Assembly (NCBI GenBank): GCA_029582165.1
Contig: CM055868.1
Coordinates: 20,270,391 to 20,334,390, forward strand
Reading direction: 5' to 3'
DNA length: 64,000 nucleotides
From: Portulaca oleracea
Lineage: Eukaryota > Streptophyta > Magnoliopsida > Caryophyllales > Portulacaceae
Shown: positions 21,613 through 33,113 of the stretch, piece after piece
Layout: the number at the start of each line of letters is the position of its first letter
How positions within the stretch are numbered: position 1 is the first letter of the stretch
The notes under the pieces: model-generated
What the model was told of the DNA's origin: nothing
Databases searched by the model: none
Seen by the model: the letters and a program-made list of their open reading frames with translations, nothing else
Position numbers and translations under genes: made by a program

Positions 21613-22344
21613 AAGATGAAAATGCTGCCCATAGAGATCCCCTTAGGAGCCTAAACCCACAGATGAAAGAGGTAGTTAAGAAAGAGATCCTTAAGTGGCT
21701 AGATCATGATATTATCTACCCCATCTCTGATAGCAAGTGGGTGAGTCCTATCCATGTAGTCCCTAAGAAGATTGGTTTGACTGTTGTCGAGAATGAACAA
21801 AGCCACTAGAAAGGACCACTTTCCTCTGCCTTTCATGGATCAGATGTTTGAAAAACTTGCTGGGCATGAGTATTACTGTTTTCTAGATGGTTATTCTGGT
21901 TATACCCAAGTTTCTATTGCCCCTTGTGACCAGGAAAAGACCACATTCACTTGTCCTTTTGGCACCTTTGCTTTTCGAAGGATGCCCTTTAGCTTGTGCA
22001 ATGCCTCTGCAACCTTCCAGAGATGTATGATCTCGATATTTTCTGACTTAGTGGAGGAATGTGTGGAAATTTTTATGGATGATTTTTCTGTGTTTGGTAC
22101 TTCTTTTGATGCTTGCTTAGCTAACCTGAATCGCATGCTGAGTCGATGTCAAGAAAAGAGTTTGACTCTTAACTGGGAAAAATGTCACTTTATGGTGAAA
22201 AAGGGGATTGTCCTAGGGCATGTGATTTCTAAGGATGGGATAGAGGTAGATAAGGCAAAGATTGACTTAGTTAAGAATTTGTCTCATCCAACTTCTGTTA
22301 AGGAAGTCCGTTCATTCCTAGGGCACGTCGGTTTTTACCGGTGA
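21605..22344 (+). pseudogene. Athila B reverse transcriptase (broken)
   Basis: RT of the Ty3/gypsy type. The N-terminal part reads SLNPQMKEVVKKEILKWL and WVSPIHVVPKK (21648-21775). A jump at ~21795 then joins VVEN directly to NKATRKDHFPLPF, which drops the conserved block of about 25 residues that normally carries CIDYR. The core follows with FLDGYSGYTQ, TFTCPFGTFAFRRMPFS and the catalytic FMDDFSVFG (22071-22098). The domain then runs to EVRSFLGHVGFYR and a TGA at 22342. In C the corresponding CID is present at 36226-36231. Confidence 0.88.
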
Positions 22345-22900
22345 TTCATTAAGGATTTTAGTAAGATTGCTAAACCCTTATCCTCGCTGCTAGCTAAGGA
22401 GGTACCTTTCCATTTTTCTGATGATTGTATTAGGGCCTTTAATCAGCTTAAAGATGCCCTTATTTCCCCTCCGATTGAGCAACCTCCCATCTGGGGAGAA
22501 CCCTTTGAGATCATGTGTGATGCTTCTGATTATGCTGTTGGTGCTGTGTTAGGACAGAGAATTGATAAGAAACCTGTTGTTATTCATTATGCTAGCCACA
22601 CCTTGAATGATGCTCAATTGAATTACACTGTGACTGAAAAAGAATTTCTAGCTGTTGTGTATGCCTTTGAGAAATTCAGACCTTACTTTCTTGGTGCTAA
22701 AGTCATAGTTTACACTGATCATTCAACTATTAGGTATATGATGGAAAAAGAAAGATTTCAAACCTAGGATAGTTAGGTGGGTGTTGTTATTGCAAGAATT
22801 TGACTATGAGATTAGAGACAAGAAAGGAGCTAAGAATCCTGTAGCTAACCACCTTTCTAGAACTGTGCCTGATAATGTGAAAACCACCCCTATTACTGCT
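22345..22900 (+). pseudogene. Athila B RT thumb and RNase H
   Basis: After the TGA the frame continues with FIKDFSKIAKPLSSLL. RNase H begins MCDASDYAVGAVLGQ (first catalytic D) and has HYASHTLNDAQLNYTVTEKE (catalytic E) and VYTDHSTIRYM (catalytic D). A further stop and frameshift occur near 22765. The end motif [22 protein letters not shown] lies at 22795-22860. The usual final-histidine region reads ANHLSR, where the family has ADHLSR. Confidence 0.87.
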
Positions 22901-24228
22901 TAGTTTCCTGATGAGAAACTCTTTAGTGTGGGAGTGGGACATTGGTTTGTTGATATTGTGAACTTTAAGGTAACTGGTGAGATGCCTAGTGATTGGAATA
23001 AGCATGACAGGGATAGGTTTCTTCACATTGTGAAGAAGTTTGTGTGGGATGACCCTTATTTGTTTAAATATTGCCCTGACCAGATACTTAGGAGATGTGT
23101 TCCTGATGAATCCATTATGGATGTCGTTTCTTTTTTCCATGACCAACCTTGTGGGGGACATTATAGTGGAAAGAAAATTTCTTACAAGATCTTACATAGT
23201 GGGTTTTACTGCCTACTATTTTTAGAGATGCTCATGATTATGCCCAACGGTGCCCTAGGTGCCAAAGTTTGGGAAAGATAACTAGGAGAGATATGATGCC
23301 CTTACAACCTGAGATTTTTGTTGATGTGTTTGATGTGTGGGGTATTGATTTCATGGGACCATTCCCTAATTCTTTTGGGAATGAATATATTCTCCTGGCT
23401 GTTGATTATGTGTCTAAGTGGGTAGAGGTTATCCCTACTAAGAAAAATGATGCTCAGGTAGTGACCAAGTTCCTTAGGGAATACTCTTTTCTAGATTTGG
23501 AATGCCTAGAGCCATTATTAGTGATCAGGGAACCCACTTGAACAATAGATCCTTTGAGGCCTTAAAGAGGTACTCAGTTCAGCATAGGCTCACCACCGCT
23601 TACCATCCACAGTCTAATGGTCAAGCAGAAGTCTCCAATAGGCAAATTAAATAAATCTTAGAGAAAACTGTGTCTAGGAATAGGAAGGACTGGTATGTTA
23701 AGATGATTGATGCCTTGTGGGCCTACCGAATGACCTATAAAACCCCCATTGGGATGTCACCCTATAGAGCTGTTTTTGGGAAGCCTTGTCACTTACCGGT
23801 TGAACTTGAACATAGAGCTTGGTGGGCTTTAAAAACCCTTAACCTTGATTTGTCAGCAACTAGTAAGGTGAGGAGACTTACACTTTGTGAGCTTGAGGAG
23901 TTAAGGAGAGAAGCCTATGAAAATGGGCGATTGAGTAAGGAGAGGTCTAAAATCTTACACGATAAGATCATTCATAGAAAGAAATTCTTCCCGGGACAAA
24001 AGGTACTCCTTTATGATTCCCGATTACACTTGTTTGCTGGAAAGTTAAGACCTAGGTGGACTGGACCCTTTATTGTGACTCAGGTATTCCCTTTAGGAGT
24101 GGTTGAGATCAAGGACCCATCTAACAATTCTGTGTGGAAAGTGAATGGGCACAGGTTGAAGCCCTTCTTAGAGTTTCCTGATACTACTGACATGGAATGT
24201 GTCACATTCCTCGATCCACCTAGTGCTT
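22901..24228 (+). pseudogene. Athila B integrase (broken)
   Basis: The H2C2 zinc-binding part is at ~23130-23260 (HDQPCGGHY, then CPRCQ in a shifted frame). The core has the first catalytic D in WGIDFMGPF (23338-23364), the second in ISDQGTH after a frameshift at ~23490, and the E in [12 protein letters not shown] (23617-23652), followed by a stop at 23653. The C-terminal half is open from 23670 to 24228 ([17 protein letters not shown], then KILHDK, then [13 protein letters not shown], ending in an SH3-like [11 protein letters not shown]). The domain is complete in outline but carries at least two frame breaks and one stop. Confidence 0.88.
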
Positions 24229-26435
24229 GAAGGAAGGTAAGTTGAGATTCTTGTATATATTGTATATTTGGCCCTTCTTTTCTTGATTTTTCTTGATTGC
24301 TTGTCTTAACTTTGCTTTGTAAAGAGAGAAGGATTGAATCTTTTGGCAAGAAACCATCCAGGTAATATCTTTCCTTGTCTTCTTATTACAGCTAGTGAGT
24401 TGGCCTTTTTTTCCCTCTTTTTTTATTTTCTTTTGGTGTGTTTCTTTTTCTTTCCTTTCATGTGCTTGCTTATCTCTATTTCTGATTCCAATGAGGACAT
24501 TGTTAGCCTTTTTGTGTGGGAGTGGGGGAGGCATGCATGCCGGCTTGTGTTTTTCCTTTTCTTTTAGTGCTTTTTCTTTTGTGTAGTGTCGCCTTATTCA
24601 CAATGAGGACATTGTAGAGTTTTTATGTGGGAGTGGGGTGGCACAAGTGCCTTACTAGTTTTTGGAGAGAAACAATTTCAGTTATCATTGAAATTAAGCG
24701 AACTTGTTAAAATTTTTATCAATTAGGATTAGCATGTCCGGAACACCTTCGGTGATGATTTGTAAATCGATTAGACTTTCAGTTTGTCTTGCTTCACCTT
24801 GAAAAGTTTTGGTTGAGAACTTAAAAGTTTTTTAAAATGAATTTGCAAATCTTCTGATTTTGAGTCAAGTAATGATAGTGAATTTAATTGCTTTGACTAT
24901 CTTAGTAAGTGTAAATATGCGTGCCGCAAATCTTTGGGCTAGGTTTAGTTGAATGAGCCCTATCCTGTGAGTCCACATAGCCTAAAAGTATGAATTGATC
25001 ATTTTTATCAATTCTTTTATTTCCTGAGTGACTCCACCACTAGTTGCACCTCTAGAACTTGTTTTGCATCTTGCTTGAGACTACATCTTTGCATTACATA
25101 TTATGACAATATGATTGAGGTATTCTTTTCTTTATTAATTAAACTTCATAGCCAAACAGCCTCCCTAACAATATTATTACCATTGTTTAGCCCCGCCTAG
25201 CCTTTGATTACCTTTCTTCTTGTGATGTAACCCTGACAATAGAAGCCATGACCTTTATTAATTCCTACCCTTTGTCTTGCTTGGATGTGTGAGAATTCAT
25301 TATTTCGGGAGCGAAAATTTGTTCGGTGTTGTTGTGAATGGAATTGAGATACTGGGGGTACAGTTTTGATTTTAATTGAATTGGGACACATTACATATCC
25401 CAATTATTATGAGTTAGCCAATTGGTTATGTTGTTCTTTTAATATATTGAGGTCGAAGCTAAGTTTATATAGTCGTGTTTCTTCTCCCTTGATTACCCAC
25501 TAAAAATAGAAGTAGGAAAATAGAACCAAAAGGAAAAAAAAGAATTCAAAAGAAAAGGGTGATTAAGGGAGACTCAACTAAAAGTTCTTAAAGCTTTTGA
25601 CCCGGTTGTAAAGTTTGATAAGGAGTTTTGTTCTTAATGAGGGAGAAAAGTGAGTTCCTTGTATAATTAAGCAAGAAGGTGAGATTGAGAGTAATTCTTT
25701 ATTGAAAATCAATCCAAGCATGGCTCTTTAACTCCTCATACCCAAATATTACCACTCCTTTCCCCTAACCTAAGCCTCATTACAACCCTAAAAGTCCTCT
25801 TGATTGTCATTTGTGTATTTGCATACTAGCAGTGGAGAGTGAGATTCTTACCAAGCCTATGGTAGGTTGTTTCTTTTGGTTTGAGTATGAGAAAAACCCA
25901 CATACACATTCAAATTTGAGTGTTTGAGCGTTCAATTTTTATCCTAAAGTGAGGTTTGCTCTTTTGACTGGCCTACGTCCATAACCAACCGCGCATATTT
26001 ACATTCATCTTAAGTCTGTTGGGGGTTTTTCGCATCTAAAGCACTTGTTCTCTCTATTTAATTTCGAAAACTTCATTCTATCTATTTTACACTGATTTTG
26101 TTCTCCTCTAGATTGATCTGGGTATTTACTTGATGGATTGATGTTTTTGATTAGTTAGCCTGAGGGGGTGTTTAATTGTATTTGTAACCCTAACACTAAC
26201 CCTTTTTATTTCTTTTATTTCCTCTTTTTTTTCTTTTTCTTTGGCTTTTGTGGGTATAGTTGCTATAAACCCTCACGAGACATTCCTCGTCCACTTGGGC
26301 TGCCAAGGGGTTTACAGGGCTTGTTGCATACGCTAAATGCAACCATGATTCCTACGAAAGTGAGTCAGGGTAGTTAGTTTCTTTTTCTTTTTATTTTAGT
26401 TTGCTCGGGGCGAGCAGACCCTTGTGTGGGAGTAT
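24229..26435 (+). other. B: long non-coding 3' region, no ORF3
   Basis: No env-like ORF is visible. Two duplicated purine tracts follow integrase at 24513-24532 and 24626-24642, each preceded by CAATGAGGACATTGT. The block 24700-26200 is clearly homologous to 45120-46700 of element A, with long identical runs such as ACACCTTCGGTGATGA. A second block at 26240-26350 is shared with element C (39146-39250). The 3' polypurine tract is at 26421-26435 (TTGTGTGGGAGTAT). Confidence 0.75.
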
Positions 26436-27752
26436 TATTCGGTCTCATTTCGAGCCGAATTAATATCATTTTATAAGGTGTTTTGCTTGTTTTAGCCCCT
26501 TAATTATATATTAGTTATGATGATTTTGTGTTTTGTAGGATAATAATGTGTTAGAGACAACACCGAGACAAAAGTGGAAAAACTGAGCAAAAATGCCAGA
26601 CAGACGGGCGTCGCACCCGAGTCACTGGGGTCGCGCCCGTGACACGCCTCTGTGGCGTCAGCGCAGCAACCAGAAAAGGGTCGCGCCCGCGACATAATGC
26701 GGAGGAAGAAAATGCTTGCGGACAGATGTCGGTCGCGCCCGTGACAGAAGCGTTGCACCCGCGACCACGGAGGGTTGTTTAATGAAGGAACCAGATCAAG
26801 GTCCCGCCCGAGACACGTATGTGTCACGCCCGCAAAGACGGTGAAGACGAAACTCCGAGAATCGGTCGCGCCCGCTACAGATGTCTTCACGCTCGCCACG
26901 GTTTCAAGCAAGGAATGATGAATGTTGGGCAGAAGAGGGTCGCGCCCGCGACCCTGTCTGTCACGCCCGCGACATCTGCCAGTTCCGAAAATAACGTGCA
27001 GCGGCTGCTAGGGTTTCGGGTGGTGTTTTTTTTTATTATTTCTTTTCCCTTTTTCTTTTTTATAAAAAACTTATTATATTTTCATTAGAGATCTTAGTTT
27101 TTACTTTGTTTTTAGTTAGCATTAGTTTACTTAGGTTTTAGAATGGAGTTTTCTTAAGTTTCCCTAGCCTTCAATTGTAATTCAACCTTTTTAGATTAAT
27201 GCAAGTGATTAATTCTTCGAAGTTCTTGCTCTCTTTTGCTTTCTTGTATTTTCAATTTCATTAGTATTAGTTCCACAAAATTCCACTTTTTAGTGAAGCA
27301 GAGGATTAAGGTTCCTTAAATTCTCCCTTTAGGTGAGGATTCGAGCAGTCTTAGTAATCCACATTACGCCCTTTCTCGTTTGTTCGGGAGAAAGATCGGT
27401 GATTCAAGATTCAAAAGAAGAGAAGCTCGATGGAAAGAATTCTTCATTCAGTAATGTTTTCTGGTTTCAATTCAGTAATTAGTTTAGTCTTTACTTTCAA
27501 ATTTTTTAATTACTTTCTTGATTCTGTTCTTGATTTTTAGTTTAGTTTCTTGTTCTTGTTCTAGTAGTTAGGTTTTGTTTTATTCTCCAATTCATATTTT
27601 CTTAGTTTGAATTCCTAATTAGTTTAGTTTAAATTATTTACTACTTTCTGCATATTGAAAAACTTTCCAAACCAATTTCTTGAAAACCTAACACACCATT
27701 CCTTTGGATACGACTACCCCTATTTTTTGCCCCAAATTTCTACAACCGAACA
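26436..27752 (+). repeat. 3' LTR of B
   Basis: Starts at the end of the purine tract and ends 'ctacaaccgaaca'. Palindromes lie between 26610 and 26973, and TATAAAAAAC at 27061. Compared with the 5' LTR it differs by small substitutions and by loss of one palindrome unit near 26680. One palindrome (26939-26952) differs from its partner at two symmetric positions. Confidence 0.92.
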
Positions 27753-27776
27753 TACACTAATCCTTGATCATTTTAG

Positions 27777-28446
27777 ATGGTGAGAACATAGAATTCAAAA
27801 TTTTTCGGGCCTCCATCCGGTGATGATGGTGGAAGCGGAAGCCGGAAACGCAAGGCTTCTGCTGCGGAAAAAGGGAAGCAAAAAGCCACCCCCTCTCGAG
27901 ATTCAAGAAGTAGCAACCCTTTCAATTTTGAAGGGGACATCAAAGCTATGTATGATTCTCTTTCAAAACAAGTTTTAATACCTACTAAATATCTGCATGA
28001 GGACTTCTTAAGAAACTGTGGTATGCTTGACGATGTTCTTTGGTAATTGACCCATATTGCTAGGCTTTGTGAGCTGATCTATAGGGGGATTACTTTGGAA
28101 TTTCTGAGTACTGTTGAGGTGAAACCTCCAAGGGAGGGATGGTCTGATTCGTTTTCAACTTCTTGGTAGAATTAGGGAGATGATTGTCTCTGAATTTTTC
28201 CCGTGCTTTTGGTCTGCCTGAGCGCACTTGTAGAGACCCACAACTTATTCCTTTTAACTGAGACGGGCAGGGTTTCTTTCGCAAGATAGCTGGTGTCGAT
28301 GACTGGGACCCTAGCAACTCCACCTCCACCCTTATTAGGAACCCCGCTTTGAGATATGCACACCACATCCTTTCATGTGGTATGTTTGGGAGGCCTGGAA
28401 GTTCAAATAAGGCCACCAAATCTGATTGTTATATGCTGCATGTTAT
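27777..28446 (+). pseudogene. Athila A ORF3 (env-like position), N-terminal part
   Basis: The ATG lies directly after a splice-acceptor-like 'tgatcattttag'. The protein starts MVRT, then a stop, then a Ser/Gly/Lys-rich stretch (RKRKASAAEKGKQKAT), then LHEDFLRNCGMLDDVLW. Frameshifts and stops follow around 28043-28260. The recognisable middle is AGVDDWDPSNSTSTLIRNPALRY, leading to MFGRPGSSNKATKSDCYML. This resembles the plant Athila third ORF (ATHILA ORF-1/putative plant transposon protein families), whose function is unproven. Element E interrupts it at 28446. The frame resumes at 44047. Confidence 0.75.
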
Positions 28447-30382
28447 TGTAAAACCCCGAAAAATGCTAATGTGGTTACCGTTAAATTATCTAACGTGCGT
28501 TTTAATGTGTTATTTGTTTATCTGTTTTTCACACGGAGCTTTTAGGACTGCGAGTGAGTTCGTTGAAATTTTTAGTGTCTTAAAAATATTAGTTAGGAAT
28601 TTTTCGGATCTTGGGTAAATTTTATTTGGATTAGTTGTGGAAATTTTATCTGGTTTTGGTTATGTTTTCGGGTAATAAATTTTGGGGGTTATAATGTTAA
28701 CATTAGGGGTATTATTGGTAGTAATTTTGTGATGATATCATCTTTGATGACCTCACCACCCTTACACTTTTCTTTCCATTTTCCCCCTATTTTATTGAAA
28801 ACCCCTTTCCCAAGTAATTGAAACAATCGTTTTTGGTTGTGCTGCAAAAATACAATCCCACTAACCCTCTCCCTACACGTGTCCTCCCTCCCTCCCTCTC
28901 TTTCTCTTTCTCTCTCTCTTCCTTAGCATGATAATAGTACTACTATTGTTGTTGCTGCTCGACAATCCCACAGCCACCACCACATTTACCCTCCTTCTCC
29001 ATTTTTCTCTTCCTCTCATTATCTTCTTCCTCCATTCTTCTCCTTCTTCTTCCTTCTCTCTTCTTCCTTCCTCCATTCTTTCTTCTTTTTTTTTTTTGTT
29101 GATGTTGCCTTCCTTGACCAAACCCTACGCACCACCGCCCCATGCATCACCACCTCCGACCACCCCTTTGTCCACCGGCGAGCACCCCCCTCCATCATTC
29201 TGGCCACCGCACCACGAAACCGCCACTCAGAACCCTCAAGAACACCACCTCCTAACCTCTTGTGCTCTAACCGTGAACTCCCTCCGCCGCCATCGTCACG
29301 TTTTTCCGGCAACCACCGCACCACGACACTCCTCAGTCAACGACCGGACCTCCGACGACACCCCCAACCACCGGCAACGTCCGCATCATCTCCGACGAGG
29401 ACAAACCTGAACCCGGTGTTGAGAGCTGCTATTGTCGCTGTTGTTTAGGCCACTGCCGCCTGCCGTCGTCGACGACCGATCACCACTCGAGCACCACCCT
29501 TGTTGGCGTTTGATAGTATAAGCTCTAACCCTATCGTTTCTCTCTATATATTTTTTTTAGTTGGGTTTGTGTTTTGTTTATTCTGGAAGTAAGGTTGTAG
29601 TAATATGATGTTAGATAATCTGATTATAGGTGTTAGTAACCAAAGCATGTTTTAGGGTTGTGATAGAATGTGTTTATGCTTGATATTGTGGATTCAAAAA
29701 CCCATAGTTGGTCTTAATGTTGTTAGTAAATATTCATGATGTTGATATTCATGTTAGTGTCAAGTTCATTGTACTGTTAGTGTCATTTTGTTAGTATTAA
29801 TAAGTTTTTCTTATATTATTGTTATTAGGGTTCATGTTTTAATAAATATTTCATGTTATTAAGTTCGTGATATTATCAAGTTTTTCATTAAATTACTAAG
29901 TTTATATTATTATTTTGAAGTTCATATTAGTAGTAAGTACTTTTTATTATTAAAATTATTAAGTTCCTATTACTAGTGTTACTAAGTTGTTTATATGATT
30001 ATTATCAAGTTTTCATAATAATATTATTAAATTTTTTGTTACTAGTAGTTTTTCGTATTATTATTATGAATACTAAGTTTTCAAGTTATTTCATATTATT
30101 AATAGTATTAATGATTAGGTTTTGAATTATTATTATGTTCCATACGATTACTAAGTTGTCATGCTATTATTTTAAGGTCCTATTATGGATAAGTTTTCCA
30201 TATTATCATTTATGAGTATATTGTTACTACCACTAAGTTTCATAGTATGATATTAAGTTTTATGGTGCTAGTAAGTTTCATATGGCTATTTTCATAGTAT
30301 TGTTATTATTAAGTTTGTACTATTATTTTTAAGTACATATTAATACTACTAAGTTCATGTTATTTTGAAGTCCTCATATGAA
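28447..30382 (+). repeat. solo LTR E, left part
   Basis: AT-rich start, then a CT-rich block (28870-29110) whose reading frames are low complexity, then a C-rich block (29110-29480). From about 29700 to 30370 there is a long AT-rich tract of loosely repeated 'tattaagttt' and 'attattaag' words. No gene. The last 14 bp (30369-30382) are the TSD of LINE F. Confidence 0.6.
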
Positions 30383-31206
30383 TGCTGATGACAGTCTCGT
30401 TTTCTGTAAAGCCACTGTTTCCGCAGCTAATTCTCTCAAATACATCCTTGACAGATTCAGTTACCTCTCTGGTCAACTTATTAACTTTCACAAATCCACC
30501 TTAATTTTCTCGAAAAACACTAGCTCTAGAGACAAGCAATTTTTTGCTGGGTTCTTCAATATTACTCGCAGTGAAAATCTCGGCAATTACCTTGGTTGTC
30601 CTCTTTTCCATGGGAGGCCTTCAGGATCCATTTTCTCTGATCTGGTGTCACGCTCTCATAATAAGCTCCAAGGCTGGAAGGCTAAACATGTTTCTAAAGC
30701 TGGCAGGGTTGCCCTTATCTAATCTAACCTTGAATCACCGCCTGTTCACATGATGCAATGTTTCAAACTTCCTTCAACCATTTCCAATCAGATTGATGAT
30801 ACTAGCCGAAATTTCCTTTGGAAAGATCTGTCTACTGGCAAAGGTATCCCCCTGGTTGCTTGGGATAAAGTCTACCTCCCAAAAAAGCTGGGAGGTTTGG
30901 GCCTTCGTAAAGCTGATGCTATTAATGTCGCCTTCATTTGTAAGCTCATTTGGAAATATCTCTTTGGATCAGGTTTATGGGCCAATATAATGCGTGCCAA
31001 GTATCCCTTATCAACTAACTTTTTCGATCGTAAGAGCCATTCCAATGATTATTGGGCTTGGAAAACCATCCTAAGATACCGATCCCTTTTTTGAAAAGGG
31101 CTTCGTTGGACGATAGGCAATGGTGAATCGTTTAATTTCTGGAAAGATTATTGGTGCTCGCACCAAAATCTCCTCGCTTTAAATGAAATTACTGATACTT
31201 CACTGG
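30383..31206 (+). pseudogene. LINE F ORF2: RT C-terminal part
   Basis: Starts at ADDSLVFCKA, the RT catalytic motif minus its first residue. Continues with LSGQLINFHKS, LGNYLGCPLFHGRP and WKAKHVSKAGRVALI to a stop near 30720. It resumes with FRNFLW-type and GGLGLRKADAINVAF stretches (thumb and connection), then a stop at 31093 and GNGESFNFWKDYW. Homologous to plant L1 ORF2. Truncated and interrupted, so inactive. Confidence 0.88.
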
Positions 31207-31546
31207 TGTTTAGACCCGATTTCGCGTCTAAATACCGCCTAAATCCTTAGGTTTTTGACTTGTCCCGTAGCTCGTTTTAATAACTTTTAATGCGTTTTGT
31301 TTATTTTTGTAGTTTCCGAAGGTTTTACTCAAAACGATGCTAAATGGGCTATTTTTGCACCAATCTTGGGAATCCTGAGATTCCCTAAGATTCCCCGAGC
31401 CCTGGTCGTGTCAAAGTCAGTGGAGACGGAAGGGCCGAGCATGTCGGAAGCACAGAAACGCAAGTATCGGGTCGAAGAGCACCGAAGGGTAGCCCCCGCC
31501 ACCAATCTAGAGCGGCACTACGCTCAAGAAAATCGTGGCGAGATAG

Positions 31547-31891
31547 ACCGTGGCCACGATCACCTTAACCGTAGCCACGGTGTAATTGAGCCAATGCCCG
31601 AGGAAGGAGACTTTGCAACCCGAGATGTACCGTGGTCATGGTCACCTTGACCGTAGCCACGGTGAGATCCTTGTCCTACCCCAGGAAGCAGCTGGCCGAA
31701 CAAGACCGTGGCCACGGTCTCCCATGACCGTAGCCACGGCGGTGCGAAGGAGCGAAGAGTTGCCAACCCTAAATCGCCTACACTGTGCCCACGGTGCCTG
31801 GGTACCGTACCCACGGTACTGCGAAGCGAAGATGAATTTTTCCTACCTTACACAAGACCGTGGCCACGGTCACCTTAACCGTGCCCACGGT
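31547..31891. repeat. five palindrome pairs in the 5' LTR of C
   Basis: The 14-bp unit is ACCGT-N4-ACGGT, perfect as ACCGTGGCCACGGT. Unit starts are 31547/31568, 31629/31650, 31705/31727, 31782/31804 and 31857/31878, so paired centres are 21, 21, 22, 22 and 21 bp apart. Centres vary (GGCC, AGCC, GCCC, GTCA, ACCC). The cluster ends 64 bp before the TATA-like box. The 3' LTR keeps the pairs with a few changes. Confidence 0.95.
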
Positions 31892-31955
31892 CCCCTGCGA
31901 GACACGTTTTGTCTCTAGCGTTAAATGATGAGTTTTGAGTAACAACCTGAGTTAC

Positions 31956-31963
31956 TATATATT
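31956..31963 (+). promoter_or_regulatory. TATA-like box in 5' LTR of C
   Basis: 'TATATATT' downstream of the palindrome cluster and upstream of a T-rich leader. A similar sequence lies in the 3' LTR near 40090. The call rests on context only. Confidence 0.5.
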
Positions 31964-32978
31964 GTTTTAGGTCATTTTAGCAGGGGGACAACATCTTTTA
32001 ATCAGCTTTTACCTAGCTTTTATGATACTTTAGCCTTCTTTTATCACATTTATAAGCTTTGGATTAGAGAGTTAGTGAAGATCTTTGCTGAGTTTATTGA
32101 TTCTTGTATTGGATTCTCTCAAGTTTTATTTCAAGTTTGAAGATTATTATCATATTTGGAGCATTGGAGCATTTATTATTCAAAGTTTTTGCCTCTTTGT
32201 CATCAATCAATGAGCATTTCTTAACCTTTCTCTCTTCTATTTCATAAGTTTATCTATTAATCTCTGTTTTTGCTATTGTTGTTATTATTGATTTTGTTGA
32301 TTGTTTGTTATTACCTTGTCTATCTTTTTGAGCATGATTGGAGTTGTTAATGTTAGTATCATGTTAGTTAGGATGTTTAGTGGCTAGAATCCTAATGGGT
32401 TAAGGAGATATTAAGGGTGCGAATGGGTGATTAGGTTTGGGTTAGCAATATTAGTGAGTAACTAGTTAGGAAATCAACTTCCCAACCCTATGCTTCCCTC
32501 AAGTGGGATGTAATTGGGTGCGAAAGCATCCCGAATACATCCAATGCTTGTTGGAAGGTAGGAATTGGGATAGTTAGTGTTCTAGTTCGCGAAAGCGAAT
32601 AGAAACTAACTAGGGAATTTTGCTCCATCGACTCCCCGGGTCTGTCTATGGACTTTGGGGAAGTCAATCCGGACTATCCTTGAAAGAGGAAGCCCGGTTG
32701 GTATTTTCCAACGGAGTTACCAATTGATTTCCCTTTCTCGTTACTCTCTTGCTGCGAAACCCATTTCCTCATCCCCGTTTGCATCCCGAAAGTCTCCCGA
32801 CACCCATTGTCTCACCTTTTTGACCGAACCTAGTGTGTTTGTGCTGTTTTACCCCAAAAATCTATCACCCTTTCTTGATCCTAAACCCTACCTAGAGTCA
32901 AGTAATTGTTGTGAAGGCCCCTAGCTCCCTGTCGAAGAACGATATTACCGAGGTCTGACAAACCGCTGTACAACAAAA

Positions 32979-32996
32979 TGGCGCCGTTGCCGGGGA
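32979..32996 (+). promoter_or_regulatory. primer binding site of C (tRNA-Asp)
   Basis: 'TGGCGCCGTTGCCGGGGA' is a perfect complement of the 3' end of plant tRNA-Asp, 3 bp after the LTR end. Confidence 0.93.
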
Positions 32997-33113
32997 GCAA
33001 ATGCCCCTTCTAGTCTTAACTTACTCTACGTGTGTTTGGTTTAGGATGTTTTTACCTTGCTGAGTCGATTCTAGAGTCTCTAGGGCTACTTACGACGTTT
33101 GTTTGTTTAGTGC

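Larger units (their letters stand above)
6247..27752 (+). mobile_element. Athila element B (Ty3/gypsy), nested inside A
   Basis: A full-length LTR retrotransposon with TSD tacac at 6242-6246 and 27753-27757. Its 5' LTR is split by element N into 6247-6325 and 17158-18424. The 3' LTR is 26436-27752. Inside lie a tRNA-Asp-type PBS, gag, protease, RT, RNase H and integrase on the + strand, followed by a 2.2-kb non-coding tail without ORF3. Coding parts carry stops, frameshifts and a MITE, so it is dead. It sits in the ORF3 leader intron of A. Confidence 0.92.
31207..32975 (+). repeat. 5' LTR of C
   Basis: Starts TGTTTAGACCCG and ends CTGTACAACA. It carries five palindrome pairs (31547-31891) and a TATA-like TATATATT at 31956. 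It then has a T-rich R/U5 region and a segment resembling other Athila LTR ends (GAAGAACGATATTACCGAGG). Confidence 0.95.

Noticed and set aside
28928..29410. Open frames on both strands, Leu/Pro/Thr-rich or Arg/Glu-rich
   Set aside because: Shadows of a CT-rich block within solo LTR E. Composition alone explains them.
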